From Pseudolachnospira sp964507035 (lineage in GTDB: Bacteria; Bacillota; Clostridia; Lachnospirales; Lachnospiraceae): a DNA stretch of 26,663 nucleotides. This document shows positions 13,823 to 21,591 of the stretch, in pieces. The stretch is taken from the NCBI GenBank assembly GCA_964507035.1, contig CAZDOQ010000014.1, forward strand, positions 1 through 26,663, given 5' to 3'. The stretch's first letter is position 1, and the number at the start of each line of letters is the position of its first letter. Under the pieces are notes generated by a model that searched no databases, had not been told where the DNA came from, and saw only the letters and a list, made by a program, of their open reading frames with translations. Position numbers and translations under genes: made by a program.

Positions 13823-16047
13823 TCCGCCACCTCCTGGATACAGGCGGCCAGGCCCGAGTACCGCTTCTGCTCCTCGCTGTTGTCCACCATGGCCTGAAAG
13901 GCTTTCGGCACTCCCACAATACAGACGCAGCTTTTGGCCCGGGTCACCGCCGTATAGATCAGATTTCGGTTCATGAGCATCCGGGGGCCGGTGAGCACCG
14001 GGATCACCACCGCTGGGTATTCGCTTCCCTGGGATTTATGTACCGTCACCGCGTAGGCCAGCTCCAGTTCATCCGCTTGGCGAAAGCTGTAGGTGACCAG
14101 CTTCTCCTCGTCAAAGGCCACTGTCAACTCCTCAGAGAACAGGTTGATCTCCCGGATTACCCCCAGATCTCCGTTGAAGACTCCTTCCCCTTTATCTGCG
14201 GGAATGCCGTAGGCCCCCTGCACCTCCCAGGGAATTTGATAGTTGTTCCGGACCTGCATCACCTTGTCCCCCTCCCGGAAGATTCCCTGGGGAAACTGCT
14301 TTTCTTTCTTGGCAGGATCCGGGGGATTTAAAAACTGCTGCAGCACCCGGTTCAGGTTTTCCACCCCCAGGACACCTTTCCGCATGGGGGTCAGGACCTG
14401 AATGTCAAAGGGGTGGGCGTGGACGTAGCCGGGCAGCTTGTCCCGGACCAGTCCAATGACAGCGTTTATAATCCGGTTGGCCTCGTCTCGCTTCACAAAA
14501 AGAAAGTCGCGGCTCCGGCTGCTGGGGTCGATCCAGTCCCCGTCCAGGATCCGGTGGGCGTTGACCACAATATCGCTGGCCTCTTCCTGGCGGAAGATAC
14601 GGGTCAGGCGCACCACATGGAAGCAATCGGATTCAATGATGTCCCGGAGCACGTTGCCGGGCCCCACCGAGGGAAGCTGGTGGGCGTCCCCCACCAGAAT
14701 CAGCCGGGTCCCCACCTGCACCGCCTTTAAGAGGGAGTAAAACAGGTGAATGTCCACCATGGACATCTCGTCTATGACCACCACGTCCGCATCCAACGGG
14801 TTGGCTTCGTTTCTCTGGAAATAGACCGAGGTGTCTTCCGCTTCATCATTCTTTCCGGGGGTCCCCATAAATTCCAGCATCCGGTGGATGGTCCGGGCTT
14901 CAAAGCCGGTGGCTTCGGTCATCCGCTTGGCCGCCCGCCCGGTGGGGGCCGCCAGCTGGATGGTCATGCCTTCCTTCTCAAAATACCGGAGGATGGTGTT
15001 GATGGTGGTGGTCTTGCCGGTGCCCGGGCCGCCGGTGATGACAGTGACGCCGTTTTCCACCGCCACCTGCACCGCCTCCCGCTGCAGCGGGTCCAGTTCC
15101 AGGCCCTCTTCCGCCTCCATCTGGCGGAGCCAGTCCTCCAGCGGCGCTTCCGCCGCCGGGCCCCGTACGTCCAGATCTTTCAGCATCCGGGCCGAATGGA
15201 GTTCCATGTAGTAGTACATGGCGGAGTATACCACCGGTTCTCCGTCCTTCTCCTTCACCACCAGGCGCTTGTCCAGCACCAGATCCATAATGTGCTTTTC
15301 CATGCTCTCCGCAGGCACATCCAACAGGGCAGAGGCCTGGCGCAGCAACTCTGTCCGGGGCAGGTACACATGACCAGCGCCCACAGCCCGGATCAGGGTG
15401 TAATAGAGGCCGCTGCGGATCCGGAAATCCGAGTCCGTGAGAATGCCGGCTTTCTGGGCGATTTCATCCGCAATTTTAAAACCCACTCCGGGGATATCGT
15501 CCGCAATCCGGTATGGGTTGGTCTGGACCAGGCTGTACAGTTCCGCTCCATATTTCTCATATATTTTTACCGCCAGATTCAGGGAGACGCCGTACTGCTG
15601 AAGAAACAGCATGGCCTGGCGCTGCTCCCGCTTTTCCGCCACCTGGACGGCAATCTGGCGGGCGCCGTTTCCACTGATTCCCTTGACCTCTGCCAGGCGC
15701 TCGGGTTCCTCGTCGATGATGCGGAGAGTGTCCGCTTGGAACTTTTTTACGATGCGGGCTGCCAGCTGGGGGCCGATGCCTTTGACGGCACCGGAACCCA
15801 GATAGCGCTCAATAGAAATTACATCTTCGGGAGCGGTCACCTGATACCGCTCCACGGAAAATTGTTCCCCATAGCTGGGATGTGTGACGAAGGTGCCCTC
15901 CGCCTCCAGCGGTTCCCCTTCGCCAACGTGGGGCAGAATCCCCACCAACGTATAGTTTTCGGAGCCAGTGGCCAATTCCAGGACCGTATAACCGTTTTCC
16001 GGATTCCGGTAAACGATATGCTCCACATACCCTTTGACCGTTTCCAT
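13795..16047 (-). CDS. recD2: RecD2-type ATP-dependent 5'-3' DNA helicase
   Basis: A 750-residue superfamily 1B helicase of the RecD2/YrrC group, not part of a RecBCD complex. The N-terminal OB-like region (METVKGYVEHIVYRNPENGY) and helix-hairpin-helix repeats (GSGAVKGIGPQLAARIVKKF) come first. Walker A is GGPGTGKTT near residue 340, and the DEMSMVD motif II, the GDAHQLPSVGPG motif III and the C-terminal VHKSQGSEYP and YTAVTRAK motifs follow. The start at 16047 is set by family alignment and a GGAGG just upstream; the open frame extends 29 residues further into mreB. It is the second gene of an mreB-recD2-comF operon. The likely role is DNA repair and replication-fork processing. Confidence 0.94.
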   Translation of the reverse strand: METVKGYVEHIVYRNPENGYTVLELATGSENYTLVGILPHVGEGEPLEAEGTFVTHPSYGEQFSVERYQVTAPEDVISIERYLGSGAVKGIGPQLAARIVKKFQADTLRIIDEEPERLAEVKGISGNGARQIAVQVAEKREQRQAMLFLQQYGVSLNLAVKIYEKYGAELYSLVQTNPYRIADDIPGVGFKIADEIAQKAGILTDSDFRIRSGLYYTLIRAVGAGHVYLPRTELLRQASALLDVPAESMEKHIMDLVLDKRLVVKEKDGEPVVYSAMYYYMELHSARMLKDLDVRGPAAEAPLEDWLRQMEAEEGLELDPLQREAVQVAVENGVTVITGGPGTGKTTTINTILRYFEKEGMTIQLAAPTGRAAKRMTEATGFEARTIHRMLEFMGTPGKNDEAEDTSVYFQRNEANPLDADVVVIDEMSMVDIHLFYSLLKAVQVGTRLILVGDAHQLPSVGPGNVLRDIIESDCFHVVRLTRIFRQEEASDIVVNAHRILDGDWIDPSSRSRDFLFVKRDEANRIINAVIGLVRDKLPGYVHAHPFDIQVLTPMRKGVLGVENLNRVLQQFLNPPDPAKKEKQFPQGIFREGDKVMQVRNNYQIPWEVQGAYGIPADKGEGVFNGDLGVIREINLFSEELTVAFDEEKLVTYSFRQADELELAYAVTVHKSQGSEYPAVVIPVLTGPRMLMNRNLIYTAVTRAKSCVCIVGVPKAFQAMVDNSEEQKRYSGLAACIQEVAEWESGSLDS

Positions 16048-16072
16048 TCCTGCCTCCGCTTCCCGGACCGGA

Positions 16073-17077
16073 TTACTTCTTGTCCCGGTCGCTCTTGGCC
16101 GCGTGAATGAACTCGATAAATTTGCCGGTGCCAATGGCCACTACGTTCATGGGTTCCTCGGCGATCATGGTGTTGATGCCGGTCTTTTCCTCAATGAGCT
16201 CATCCAGCCCGCCCAGCAGGCTGCCGCCGCCGGTCATGACAATGCCTCGCTCGTAAACGTCCGCCGCCAGTTCCGGGGGCGTCCGCTCCAGCACGTTGTG
16301 GACCGACTCTACGATCTTCATGGCCGGCTCCTTTAAGGCCTCCATCATCTCATCGGAGGTAATGGTCATGGTTTTGGGCAGACCTGTGACCAGATTCCGG
16401 CCCCGGACATCCATGGTCAGCATTTCCGGCCGGGGATAAGCGCAGCCAATGTTGATCTTGATCTCCTCGGCCGTCCGCTCGCCTATGAGCAGGTTGTGCT
16501 TCTTGCGCATGAACCGGACAATGGCCTCGTCAAAGTCATCCCCGGCAATCTTCACGGAGGTGCTGACCACCGTGCCGCCCAGGGAAATGACGGCGATATC
16601 CGAGGTGCCGCCGCCGATGTCCACAATCATATTGCCGCAGGCTTTGGAAATATCAATGCCCGCGCCAATGGCCGCCGCCACCGGCTCCTCAATGATGCTC
16701 ACCTCCCGGGCTCCGGCCTGGTAGGTGGCGTCCTCCACCGCTTTCTTTTCCACCTCGGTGGCGCCGCTGGGAATGCAGACGCTGATCCGGGGTTTCCGGA
16801 GCGTCTTCTTGCCCATGGCCTTTTTGATAAAGTATTTCAACATTTTTTCGGTGATGGCGTAATCGGAGATGACGCCCTGGCGCAGAGGGCGGATGGCCAC
16901 AATGTTCCCCGGGGTCCGGCCGATCATTTTCCGGGCCTCTTCACCGATCTCTTTGATCTCGTTGGTGTCCCGGTCAAAAGCCACCACAGAGGGCTCCTTC
17001 AGGACGATTCCTTTTCCTTTTATATAGACCAGAATGCTGGCGGTCCCCAAATCAATTCCAATGTCCATAGACAGCAT
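16073..17077 (-). CDS. mreB: Rod shape-determining protein MreB/Mbl
   Basis: A 334-residue actin-like protein that polymerises under the membrane and guides sidewall peptidoglycan synthesis. Actin-fold motifs are visible: phosphate 1 MDIGIDLGTASILVYIKGKG, phosphate 2 MIVDIGGGTSDIAVISLGG, and the adenosine loop VMTGGGSLLGGLDELI. The start at 17077 (MLSMDIG) places the AAAGGAGGT SD nine bases upstream; the frame-internal ATG at 17086 would sit on the SD. No mreC or mreD follows, so this is a stand-alone paralogue of the Mbl/MreBH kind, followed after 25 bases by recD2. Confidence 0.94.
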   Translation of the reverse strand: MLSMDIGIDLGTASILVYIKGKGIVLKEPSVVAFDRDTNEIKEIGEEARKMIGRTPGNIVAIRPLRQGVISDYAITEKMLKYFIKKAMGKKTLRKPRISVCIPSGATEVEKKAVEDATYQAGAREVSIIEEPVAAAIGAGIDISKACGNMIVDIGGGTSDIAVISLGGTVVSTSVKIAGDDFDEAIVRFMRKKHNLLIGERTAEEIKINIGCAYPRPEMLTMDVRGRNLVTGLPKTMTITSDEMMEALKEPAMKIVESVHNVLERTPPELAADVYERGIVMTGGGSLLGGLDELIEEKTGINTMIAEEPMNVVAIGTGKFIEFIHAAKSDRDKK

Positions 17078-17111
17078 GAACCACATACCTCCTTTTGTGT
17101 GTCTCGTTTCT

Positions 17112-17139
17112 ATTATATACAAATCCGTCCTTTTTTCAA
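17112..17139 (-). promoter_or_regulatory. Promoter of the mreB-recD2-comF operon
   Basis: On the minus strand, TTGAAA (17134-17139), a 16-base spacer and a perfect TATAAT (17112-17117) lie 35 bases upstream of the mreB start. Confidence 0.7.
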
Positions 17140-17247
17140 ATGATTTTTCTCTTAAGTTTTCAATTTGCCGGGGTTTCTTGGCCAGGCAGAGCATCGGATC
17201 CTGCCGAAATGATTCGGGGAGAGAAAAAATTCCTTTCCGTCACGGCT

Positions 17248-17294
17248 GTCTTGACAAAAAAGGTCTTGACAAAAAATGTATTTTTTCTTACATT
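17248..17294 (+). promoter_or_regulatory. Tandem TTGACA repeats, candidate promoter(s)
   Basis: The unit GTCTTGACAAAAAA occurs twice, 15 bases apart (TTGACA at 17251 and 17266). The second TTGACA is followed after 17 bases by TACATT (17289-17294). A TATACT at 17333-17338 could be a further -10. Transcription would go toward the hairpin row and phage relics; no gene starts within 500 bases downstream on this strand. Confidence 0.45.
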
Positions 17295-17346
17295 TTTCTT
17301 AAGATGTTCATGATTTATTCATATATGTGTTTTATACTACCAGCAT

Positions 17347-17415
17347 ACCACCTCGGGTGGTCAAAAAGCTTTTTTATGCTCATTGGCGGTGGGATTCCCC
17401 GTTCCCGTCGCCAAT
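17347..17415 (+). repeat. Two adjacent inverted repeats in the mreB upstream gap
   Basis: ACCACC TCG GGTGGT (17347-17361) is a perfect 6-bp stem followed by AAAAAGCTTTTTT. ATTGGCG ... CGCCAAT (17382-17415) encloses an inner GGGATTCCC. They follow the tandem promoter boxes and precede a third, larger repeat. Nothing coding is visible on either strand between 17140 and 17436. Confidence 0.6.
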
Positions 17416-17436
17416 CCTTCCAGGATTTTATTCCAT

Positions 17437-17628
17437 TTACCGATAGATAGGAGAAAAGGGAACGAAACCAGGCTGATTATGGCTTGGTTTTGTTCCCTTT
17501 TCTGGGTTTGTCTGGTGGGAGCGGATTTTCAGTTTTTCAAAACTCTCTACCAGCGCGTCAATCCCTTTCGCCGCCTTGTCAGAGTCAGACTCAATTTGAA
17601 ATTCAAGCCCTTCAATCGCAACCGACAT
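17437..17628 (-). pseudogene. Phage tail tape-measure protein, N-terminal stub
   Basis: The frame begins MSVAIEGLEFQIESDSDKAA and continues KGIDALVESFEKLK, which is the usual start of Firmicutes phage tape-measure proteins. After about 35 residues it runs into unrelated sequence derived from the inverted repeat and stops. Full proteins have 700-1,500 residues, so nearly all is lost. A strong SD (AAAGGGGG) before the ATG is intact. Just upstream, another frame ends with KKLEDGLNAFRGMMIAVNKKF, which looks like the tail of the preceding phage gene. Confidence 0.65.
17452..17503. repeat. Long inverted repeat (19-bp arms) at the phage scar edge
   Basis: AGAAAAGGGAACGAAACCA (17452-17470) is the reverse complement of 17485-17503 apart from one G/A difference that still pairs as G-U in RNA. 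The 14-base loop can pair further. The repeat lies over the end of the truncated tape-measure frame, where the phage-like sequence stops. It may be a strong terminator or mark the junction of the deletion. Confidence 0.75.
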
Positions 17629-17791
17629 AGATTATCCCCCTTTCTGAATTTTTTATTTACCGCAATCATCATGCCTCTAAAGGCATTCAGACCATCTTCT
17701 AGCTTCTTCCGGTTTTTTTTAAATCATCTTCAAACTTCACCTTTCTTCCAAGGGCTTTGCATGTTCGAGGATCATCAGTGCTCCTTTTTGT

Positions 17792-17819
17792 TTGCCTCCG
17801 TCCCCGGCTGTGGTATACT
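17792..17819 (+). promoter_or_regulatory. Candidate promoter of the 70-residue phage-type gene
   Basis: TTGCCT (17792-17797), a 16-base spacer and TATACT (17814-17819) lie just before a very strong SD. Confidence 0.45.
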
Positions 17820-17841
17820 GGTAAAGGAAGGAGGTGACACA

Positions 17842-18054
17842 ATGTCAAATGCCGTTGAGCTGTCAACGTTCCCGGCCTCTGTAGAGCAAGAAATCGCAAT
17901 GCTCTATGTCAAAACGCAGGACTTGACGGGCAAATCCCCGGTAGATATTTACAATATGTATTGGGATGCGTATAACAAGATTCTGGCGGACCAGCACGAA
18001 AAATTGAACGCAAAATGGCCTAATCAGAAAACAGAAGTAACTCGCAGATTCTGA
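17842..18054 (+). CDS. Small phage-type protein, function unknown
   Basis: A 70-residue soluble protein. It has an initial FPASVEQEIAMLYVKTQDL, then GKSPVDIYNMYWDAYNKI, and a basic C-terminal part with NAKWPNQKTEVTRRF. Short proteins with this layout (EQE-ALLYV-QDLTGK-P--I--MY) are common in the tail or accessory regions of Firmicutes prophages and integrative elements; no function is known to me. The strongest SD in this region (AAGGAGGTGA, 17828-17837) precedes the ATG, and a promoter is present, so it could still be expressed. Its 3' end overlaps the convergent 48-residue frame by 35 bases. Confidence 0.65.
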   Translation: MSNAVELSTFPASVEQEIAMLYVKTQDLTGKSPVDIYNMYWDAYNKILADQHEKLNAKWPNQKTEVTRRF

Positions 18055-18166
18055 CCATTTCAGAAGAAAGCGAAGCCAAATCTCGTTCAAGAACCACCTC
18101 TTGGGAGCGCTCGGAAAGTAGTTGCAGCTGCTTTTCGAGCGTTTCTTTAAGTTGCTCCTTTGTCAT
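18020..18166 (-). CDS. Small 48-residue phage/element protein, function unknown
   Basis: The frame reads MTKEQLKETLEKQLQLLSER and goes on through EVVLERDLASLSSEMVRIC to a TAG at 18020. It is predicted to be mostly helical. Such short proteins starting with a helix and KQLQLLSE commonly lie in clusters of small phage or integrative-element genes. It starts inside the end of the 77-residue gene (20-base overlap), with only AAAGG upstream, suggesting translational coupling. It is a weakly supported but plausible gene. Confidence 0.45.
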   Translation of the reverse strand: MTKEQLKETLEKQLQLLSERSQEVVLERDLASLSSEMVRICELLLFSD

Positions 18167-18380
18167 CCTTTGATATTGTCACTTTCAGTTCCCTTCTATC
18201 TTCATGGCAACATCTTTTTTCAAACGGTTTGCCGTACTTCTTTAAGTGCCATTCCTCAAATTCCTTCTGGTGTTCCTCGTTCTGAAAGTACGCTCTAACT
18301 CTTTTCACAAGCTGTGAGGCTAAAGCGTTTTCTTCCATCTTCAAAACATCAATGCCAGAAAACACATTAAGTTCGTTCAT
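18147..18380 (-). CDS. Small mobile-element protein, function unknown
   Basis: A 77-residue protein beginning MNELNVFSGIDVLKMEENAL and containing LVKRVRAYFQNEEHQKEFEE and WHLKKYGKPFEK. It is highly charged and lacks membrane or signal segments. AGGAGG sits six bases before the ATG. The frame is open for another 35 codons upstream into the PAPS-reductase-like fragment, so it may now be read as part of a fused frame. The neighbours and base composition mark it as part of the phage or element scar. No family is recognised. Confidence 0.6.
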   Translation of the reverse strand: MNELNVFSGIDVLKMEENALASQLVKRVRAYFQNEEHQKEFEEWHLKKYGKPFEKRCCHEDRRELKVTISKDDKGAT

Positions 18381-18384
18381 ATTT

Positions 18385-18779
18385 TCCTCCTGTTGTTCTG
18401 CTTTCGGGTGCTCTGCCTTTTCCTCGCACCACTGGCGGTAATATGCCTCAGCCCAGCCAGCCTCTACAAGAGGGTTTTTCTTTGTGTCCGTCAGATTGTG
18501 GAATCAGTTCGGCTCGGCGGCGGCGATGCCTATATAACTGATGGCTCCGCGCCCGCTTGACTTCGACGTCAACCGGATTGCCTCCTTTTTTAGTTCCCCG
18601 GTACACCACTGACAGCCTCTCATCGGGAAACCATAGATTCCCCCGTTCTTCTCTGGACGTTTGCTGCCGTGACGAACCCTGTAAAAACAAGATTCAAATG
18701 TCATTCCCGACGAAAAATGTTCGACCTCAATCCTCCACCGTTCCTTGATGATCTTATCGGCCTCAGCCTTAAACTCCAG
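18385..18779 (-). pseudogene. PAPS-reductase-family phage protein, broken
   Basis: One frame reads EFKAEADKIIKERWRIEVEH, MTFESCFYRVRHGSKRPEKN, CQWCTGELKKEAIR and AISYIGIAAAEPN, hits TGA at 18504-18506, then resumes in the same frame with FHNLTDTKKNPLVEAGWAEA and YYRQWCEEK. This is the middle part of phage proteins related to phosphoadenosine-phosphosulfate reductase (adenine-nucleotide alpha-hydrolase fold). The N-terminal nucleotide loop is missing (TAA just upstream at about 18787). The in-frame stop replaces one residue of the EPNxFHNL stretch. The C-terminal cysteine-rich part has been lost and joined to other sequence after CEEK. Confidence 0.65.
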
Positions 18780-18895
18780 TTTTTAACTCGATTACAACAT
18801 TATGCGACCAGCCATTTTCTGCGGTCTTTCGTGTATACCAATATTTTAGATTGCGATTGGCAGCGATAGTTTTATATACAAGACAATTTAAAATA

Positions 18896-19849
18896 TCACG
18901 GGAAGTATTCCTGGACCAGCCCCAGTAAATCCTCCATGGTCTCAATCTGATTGGCCCGGCCCCGGAGGGCGGAGGAATGGGGAAAGCCGGCGGTGTACCA
19001 GGCCAGATGCTTCCGCATCTCCCGCATGGCGGTATATTCTCCTTTGTATTGGACCAACAGGCGGCTGTGCCGCAGCACCGTCTCCCGAATCTCCGCCCCG
19101 GAAGGCCGCGGCGGAACCGGCTTTCCGGCCAGAGCCGCCTGGATCTCCCGGAACAGCCAGGGATTTCCCTTGGCGCCCCGGGCGGCCATCACCCCGTCGC
19201 AGCCGGTCTCCCGAACCATCCGGGCCGCGTCCTCCCCGTGGAAGATGTCTCCGTTTCCTATGACCGGGATGGACACCGTCTCTTTCACCTGGCGGATGAT
19301 CTCCCAGTCCGCTTGGCCGGAATAATACTGTTCCCGGGTGCGGCCGTGGACAGTCACCGCGGTGGCTCCCGCCGCTTCCAGCCGCTTGGCCACCTCCACC
19401 GCGTTCCGGCTGACGCTGTCAAATCCGGTCCGGATCTTCACCGTCACCGGTTTTTTCAGCCGCCGGGCCATGGCCTCCACAATCCGGCCCGCCAGGACCG
19501 GGTCCTTCATCAGCGCGGAGCCCTCCCCGTTGTTGACCACCTTGGGGACCGGGCAGCCCATGTTTATGTCGATCCAGTCAAAACGATCTTCTAAGCTTGC
19601 GGCCATCTCCGCCATCAACTCCGGATCTGAGCCAAAAAGCTGCACCCCCAGGGGCCGTTCCCGGGGCTCTGTCAAAAGCAGCGTTCCGGTATTTTTGCTC
19701 CGATAGTATAAAGCCTTGGCGCTGACCATCTCGGTACACATTCCATCGCAGCCCTGTTCTTTGCAGAGCAGGCGGAACGGCAGATCCGTCACCCCGGCCA
19801 TGGGCGCCAAAAACACCGGGAGGTCCCAGGTCCATTCCCCCAATCTCAC
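18896..19849 (-). CDS. dusB: tRNA-dihydrouridine synthase
   Basis: A 317-residue FMN enzyme that reduces uridine to dihydrouridine in tRNA D-loops. Family marks are VFLAPMAGVTDLPFRLLCKE at the start, the conserved IDINMGCPVPKVVNNGEGS with the catalytic cysteine, KIRTGFDS, TVHGRTREQYYSGQADW and VIGNGDIF for FMN phosphate binding, and GVMAARGAKGNPWLF. The start is the GTG at 19849, which overlaps the upstream stop as GTGA; earlier starts would lie inside the upstream gene. DusB-like naming follows the Gram-positive convention. It is the last gene of the seven-gene minus-strand operon. Confidence 0.93.
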   Translation of the reverse strand: MRLGEWTWDLPVFLAPMAGVTDLPFRLLCKEQGCDGMCTEMVSAKALYYRSKNTGTLLLTEPRERPLGVQLFGSDPELMAEMAASLEDRFDWIDINMGCPVPKVVNNGEGSALMKDPVLAGRIVEAMARRLKKPVTVKIRTGFDSVSRNAVEVAKRLEAAGATAVTVHGRTREQYYSGQADWEIIRQVKETVSIPVIGNGDIFHGEDAARMVRETGCDGVMAARGAKGNPWLFREIQAALAGKPVPPRPSGAEIRETVLRHSRLLVQYKGEYTAMREMRKHLAWYTAGFPHSSALRGRANQIETMEDLLGLVQEYFP

Positions 19850-20235
19850 AGGTCCACCCCGTCCGCCGGAACGCCCAGGTCTTCCTCGTCCTCCTCCGGA
19901 GCCTCTCCCAGGTCTTCTCCCAGAAAGACCACCCGGAAATACCGCTCCAGAGACACCATCAGTTCCTCCTGCTCCCGCTGGATCTGGCGGATCTTCCACT
20001 CGCTTCCAATCTCGTCAAAGAGATAGTCCCCGTCCGCATGGGTCACGTTCAAGGTCAGCGTGCCGTCCTCCAAAAATTCCAGGGTCAAAATCCCTCCCAC
20101 GTCCTCCGTAAACAAGACGCAGAGGATTTTCAGTTCCTGCTTTACCTGCTCCGGAAGGCCGGCAAAGTCCTCATTAAAATAGTATTTCTGCTCGTAGGAG
20201 TTGGCCCCGCAAAGCACCACTTTCTCTTCTTCCAT
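19846..20235 (-). CDS. DUF6145-like conserved protein, function unknown
   Basis: A 129-residue soluble acidic protein. It begins MEEEKVVLCGANSYEQKYYF and has a conserved central block with LPEQVKQELKILCVLFTEDV, GGILTLEFLEDGTL and DEIGSEWKIRQIQREQEELM. The last 25 residues are mostly Asp and Glu and look unstructured. I associate this pattern with DUF6145, a family of Lachnospiraceae proteins without known role, from memory rather than a search. The ATG at 20235 is right after GAGGAGAAGT. Its stop overlaps the dusB start, so the pair is translationally coupled; the position between birA and dusB gives no clear functional hint. Confidence 0.75.
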   Translation of the reverse strand: MEEEKVVLCGANSYEQKYYFNEDFAGLPEQVKQELKILCVLFTEDVGGILTLEFLEDGTLTLNVTHADGDYLFDEIGSEWKIRQIQREQEELMVSLERYFRVVFLGEDLGEAPEEDEEDLGVPADGVDL

Positions 20236-20292
20236 ACTTCTCCTCACAGACGGCTCAGGCGCCGTCCTTCTAAACGCTGGTCTATACCGTCC

Positions 20293-21279
20293 TCACACGT
20301 ATCCGTACAGGCCCCGGACGCTGACCTCCCCGGCCTCCACCTTCTTCACCTGGCCGGAGGGACGCCGCACCAGCAGGGAGCCGATGGCGTCAATGCCCAG
20401 GGAAGTTCCCTCCCAGTCCCCTTTGGGAGCCAACACCCGCACCGGGCCGCCCACCCCGGCCAGGGAACCATTGTATGTTTCTTGCAGGCCGGAGAGATCC
20501 TCCGTTTTCAAAAACGTCTCATAGTAGGTCTCAAAGGCTTTCAGCGACCGGGCTATCAGTTCTGCCCGGTGGACCGGCTGTCCGGTTTCCAGGCGCAGGG
20601 ATGTGGCTTTCTCCCGCAGTTCCTCCGGGAACCCGGTCTGATTCGCATTGAGGCCGATGCCCACCACCACAGATTGAATATACTCTGCCTCCAGGATCAT
20701 CTCCGTGAGGATCCCGCAGATCTTTTTCCCATTCAGGGCCAGGTCGTTGGGCCACTTGATGGCTGGCCGCAGGCCGCAGAGTTGCTCCACCCCGTCCCGC
20801 ATGGCCAGAGCTGCCAGCAGCGTCAGCATGGGTGCTTTCACCGGCGCAAAGGAAGGCCGGAGAATCAGGCTCATGGCAATGGCGGTTCCCGGCGGGGAGG
20901 AAAGCCACGCCCGGCCCCGGCGGCCTTTTCCTCTTTCCTGCACATCCGCCGCCACCAACGTCCCGTGGGATGCGCCGGCATCCGCCAGCTGCTTGGCTCG
21001 CAGATTGGTGGAGCAGCGGATCCGCTCATGGGCTTCCACCGTCTGACCGGCCCAGCTTCCTGTGAGACGGCTGCCGATCTCCGCCTCTGTCAGCACATCT
21101 GGGGAGGAAGCCAGCCGGTATCCTTTATTCTGCACTGCCTCCACCTGGTAGCCTTCCTCTTTCAGACCGTTGATGCACTTCCACACCGCCGTCCGGGATA
21201 CGCCCAGAGACTCGCAGATCTCCTGGCCGGACACATAGTCCTCCCGGCGGCGCAGTAAAGTCAAAATTTCCCGTTTCAT
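20293..21279 (-). CDS. birA: Bifunctional biotin-[acetyl-CoA-carboxylase] ligase / biotin repressor
   Basis: A 328-residue protein that adenylates biotin and attaches it to carboxylase subunits, and in its bifunctional form represses biotin genes. The N-terminal helix-turn-helix is present (residues 1-60: YVSGQEICESLGVSRTAVWK, then a wing), so regulation is likely. The ligase motifs are GKGRRGRAW (117-125) for biotinyl-AMP binding and KWPNDLALNGKKICGIL (175-191). The C-terminal SH3-like domain ends in the usual position. Its ATG shares one base with the upstream TGA (TGATG). The long N-terminal extension of the open frame lies in the neighbouring gene and is not real. Confidence 0.94.
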   Translation of the reverse strand: MKREILTLLRRREDYVSGQEICESLGVSRTAVWKCINGLKEEGYQVEAVQNKGYRLASSPDVLTEAEIGSRLTGSWAGQTVEAHERIRCSTNLRAKQLADAGASHGTLVAADVQERGKGRRGRAWLSSPPGTAIAMSLILRPSFAPVKAPMLTLLAALAMRDGVEQLCGLRPAIKWPNDLALNGKKICGILTEMILEAEYIQSVVVGIGLNANQTGFPEELREKATSLRLETGQPVHRAELIARSLKAFETYYETFLKTEDLSGLQETYNGSLAGVGGPVRVLAPKGDWEGTSLGIDAIGSLLVRRPSGQVKKVEAGEVSVRGLYGYV

Positions 21280-21584
21280 CACGTATCCCAGACCACCTTT
21301 CCGCAGAGAACTGCCAGGCAGAACAGCAGCAGGCAAAGGACCGCCAGAGCAATGCCGGAGAGGCGCTGGCCCCCGGCGCTGCCCAGACGCAGACGGGCAG
21401 CCGCCCGGATGCCGTTTAAGGCCGCCGCATCCAAAAAGATCAGTGGAAAAAACCGCATGGTAGGCCTCCCGTCCCAGAAGGACGCTGCGGCCAGCAAAAT
21501 GGCCGCAGCCGCTGCGGCCACGTGAAACCAATCGCAAAATTTTTCAAAGCTTCGGCTGTTCCGGCCGAACTGAATCTGAGCCAT
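21279..21584 (-). CDS. Small membrane protein, function unknown
   Basis: A 101-residue protein with a short basic N-terminus and three hydrophobic stretches: about 20-37 (AAAAAAILLAAASF), 45-58 (FFPLIFLDAAALNG) and 76-95 (GIALAVLCLLLFCLAVLCG). The middle loop is Arg-rich. Small membrane proteins of this form are common beside housekeeping genes in Lachnospiraceae. The spacing is 7 bases after tadA and 1 base shared with birA, so it is clearly co-transcribed. No domain recognised. Confidence 0.75.
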   Translation of the reverse strand: MAQIQFGRNSRSFEKFCDWFHVAAAAAAILLAAASFWDGRPTMRFFPLIFLDAAALNGIRAAARLRLGSAGGQRLSGIALAVLCLLLFCLAVLCGKVVWDT

Positions 21585-21591
21585 ATCTCCG

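Noticed and set aside
14746..16110. 454-codon plus-strand open frame
   Set aside because: It is exactly antisense to recD2, whose helicase motifs are complete; the plus frame has a His/Arg/Gly-rich composition typical of antisense GC-rich codons and no SD.
20038..21258. 406-codon plus-strand open frame
   Set aside because: Antisense to birA and the DUF6145-like gene, rich in His, Pro, Gln and Gly with no recognisable domain.
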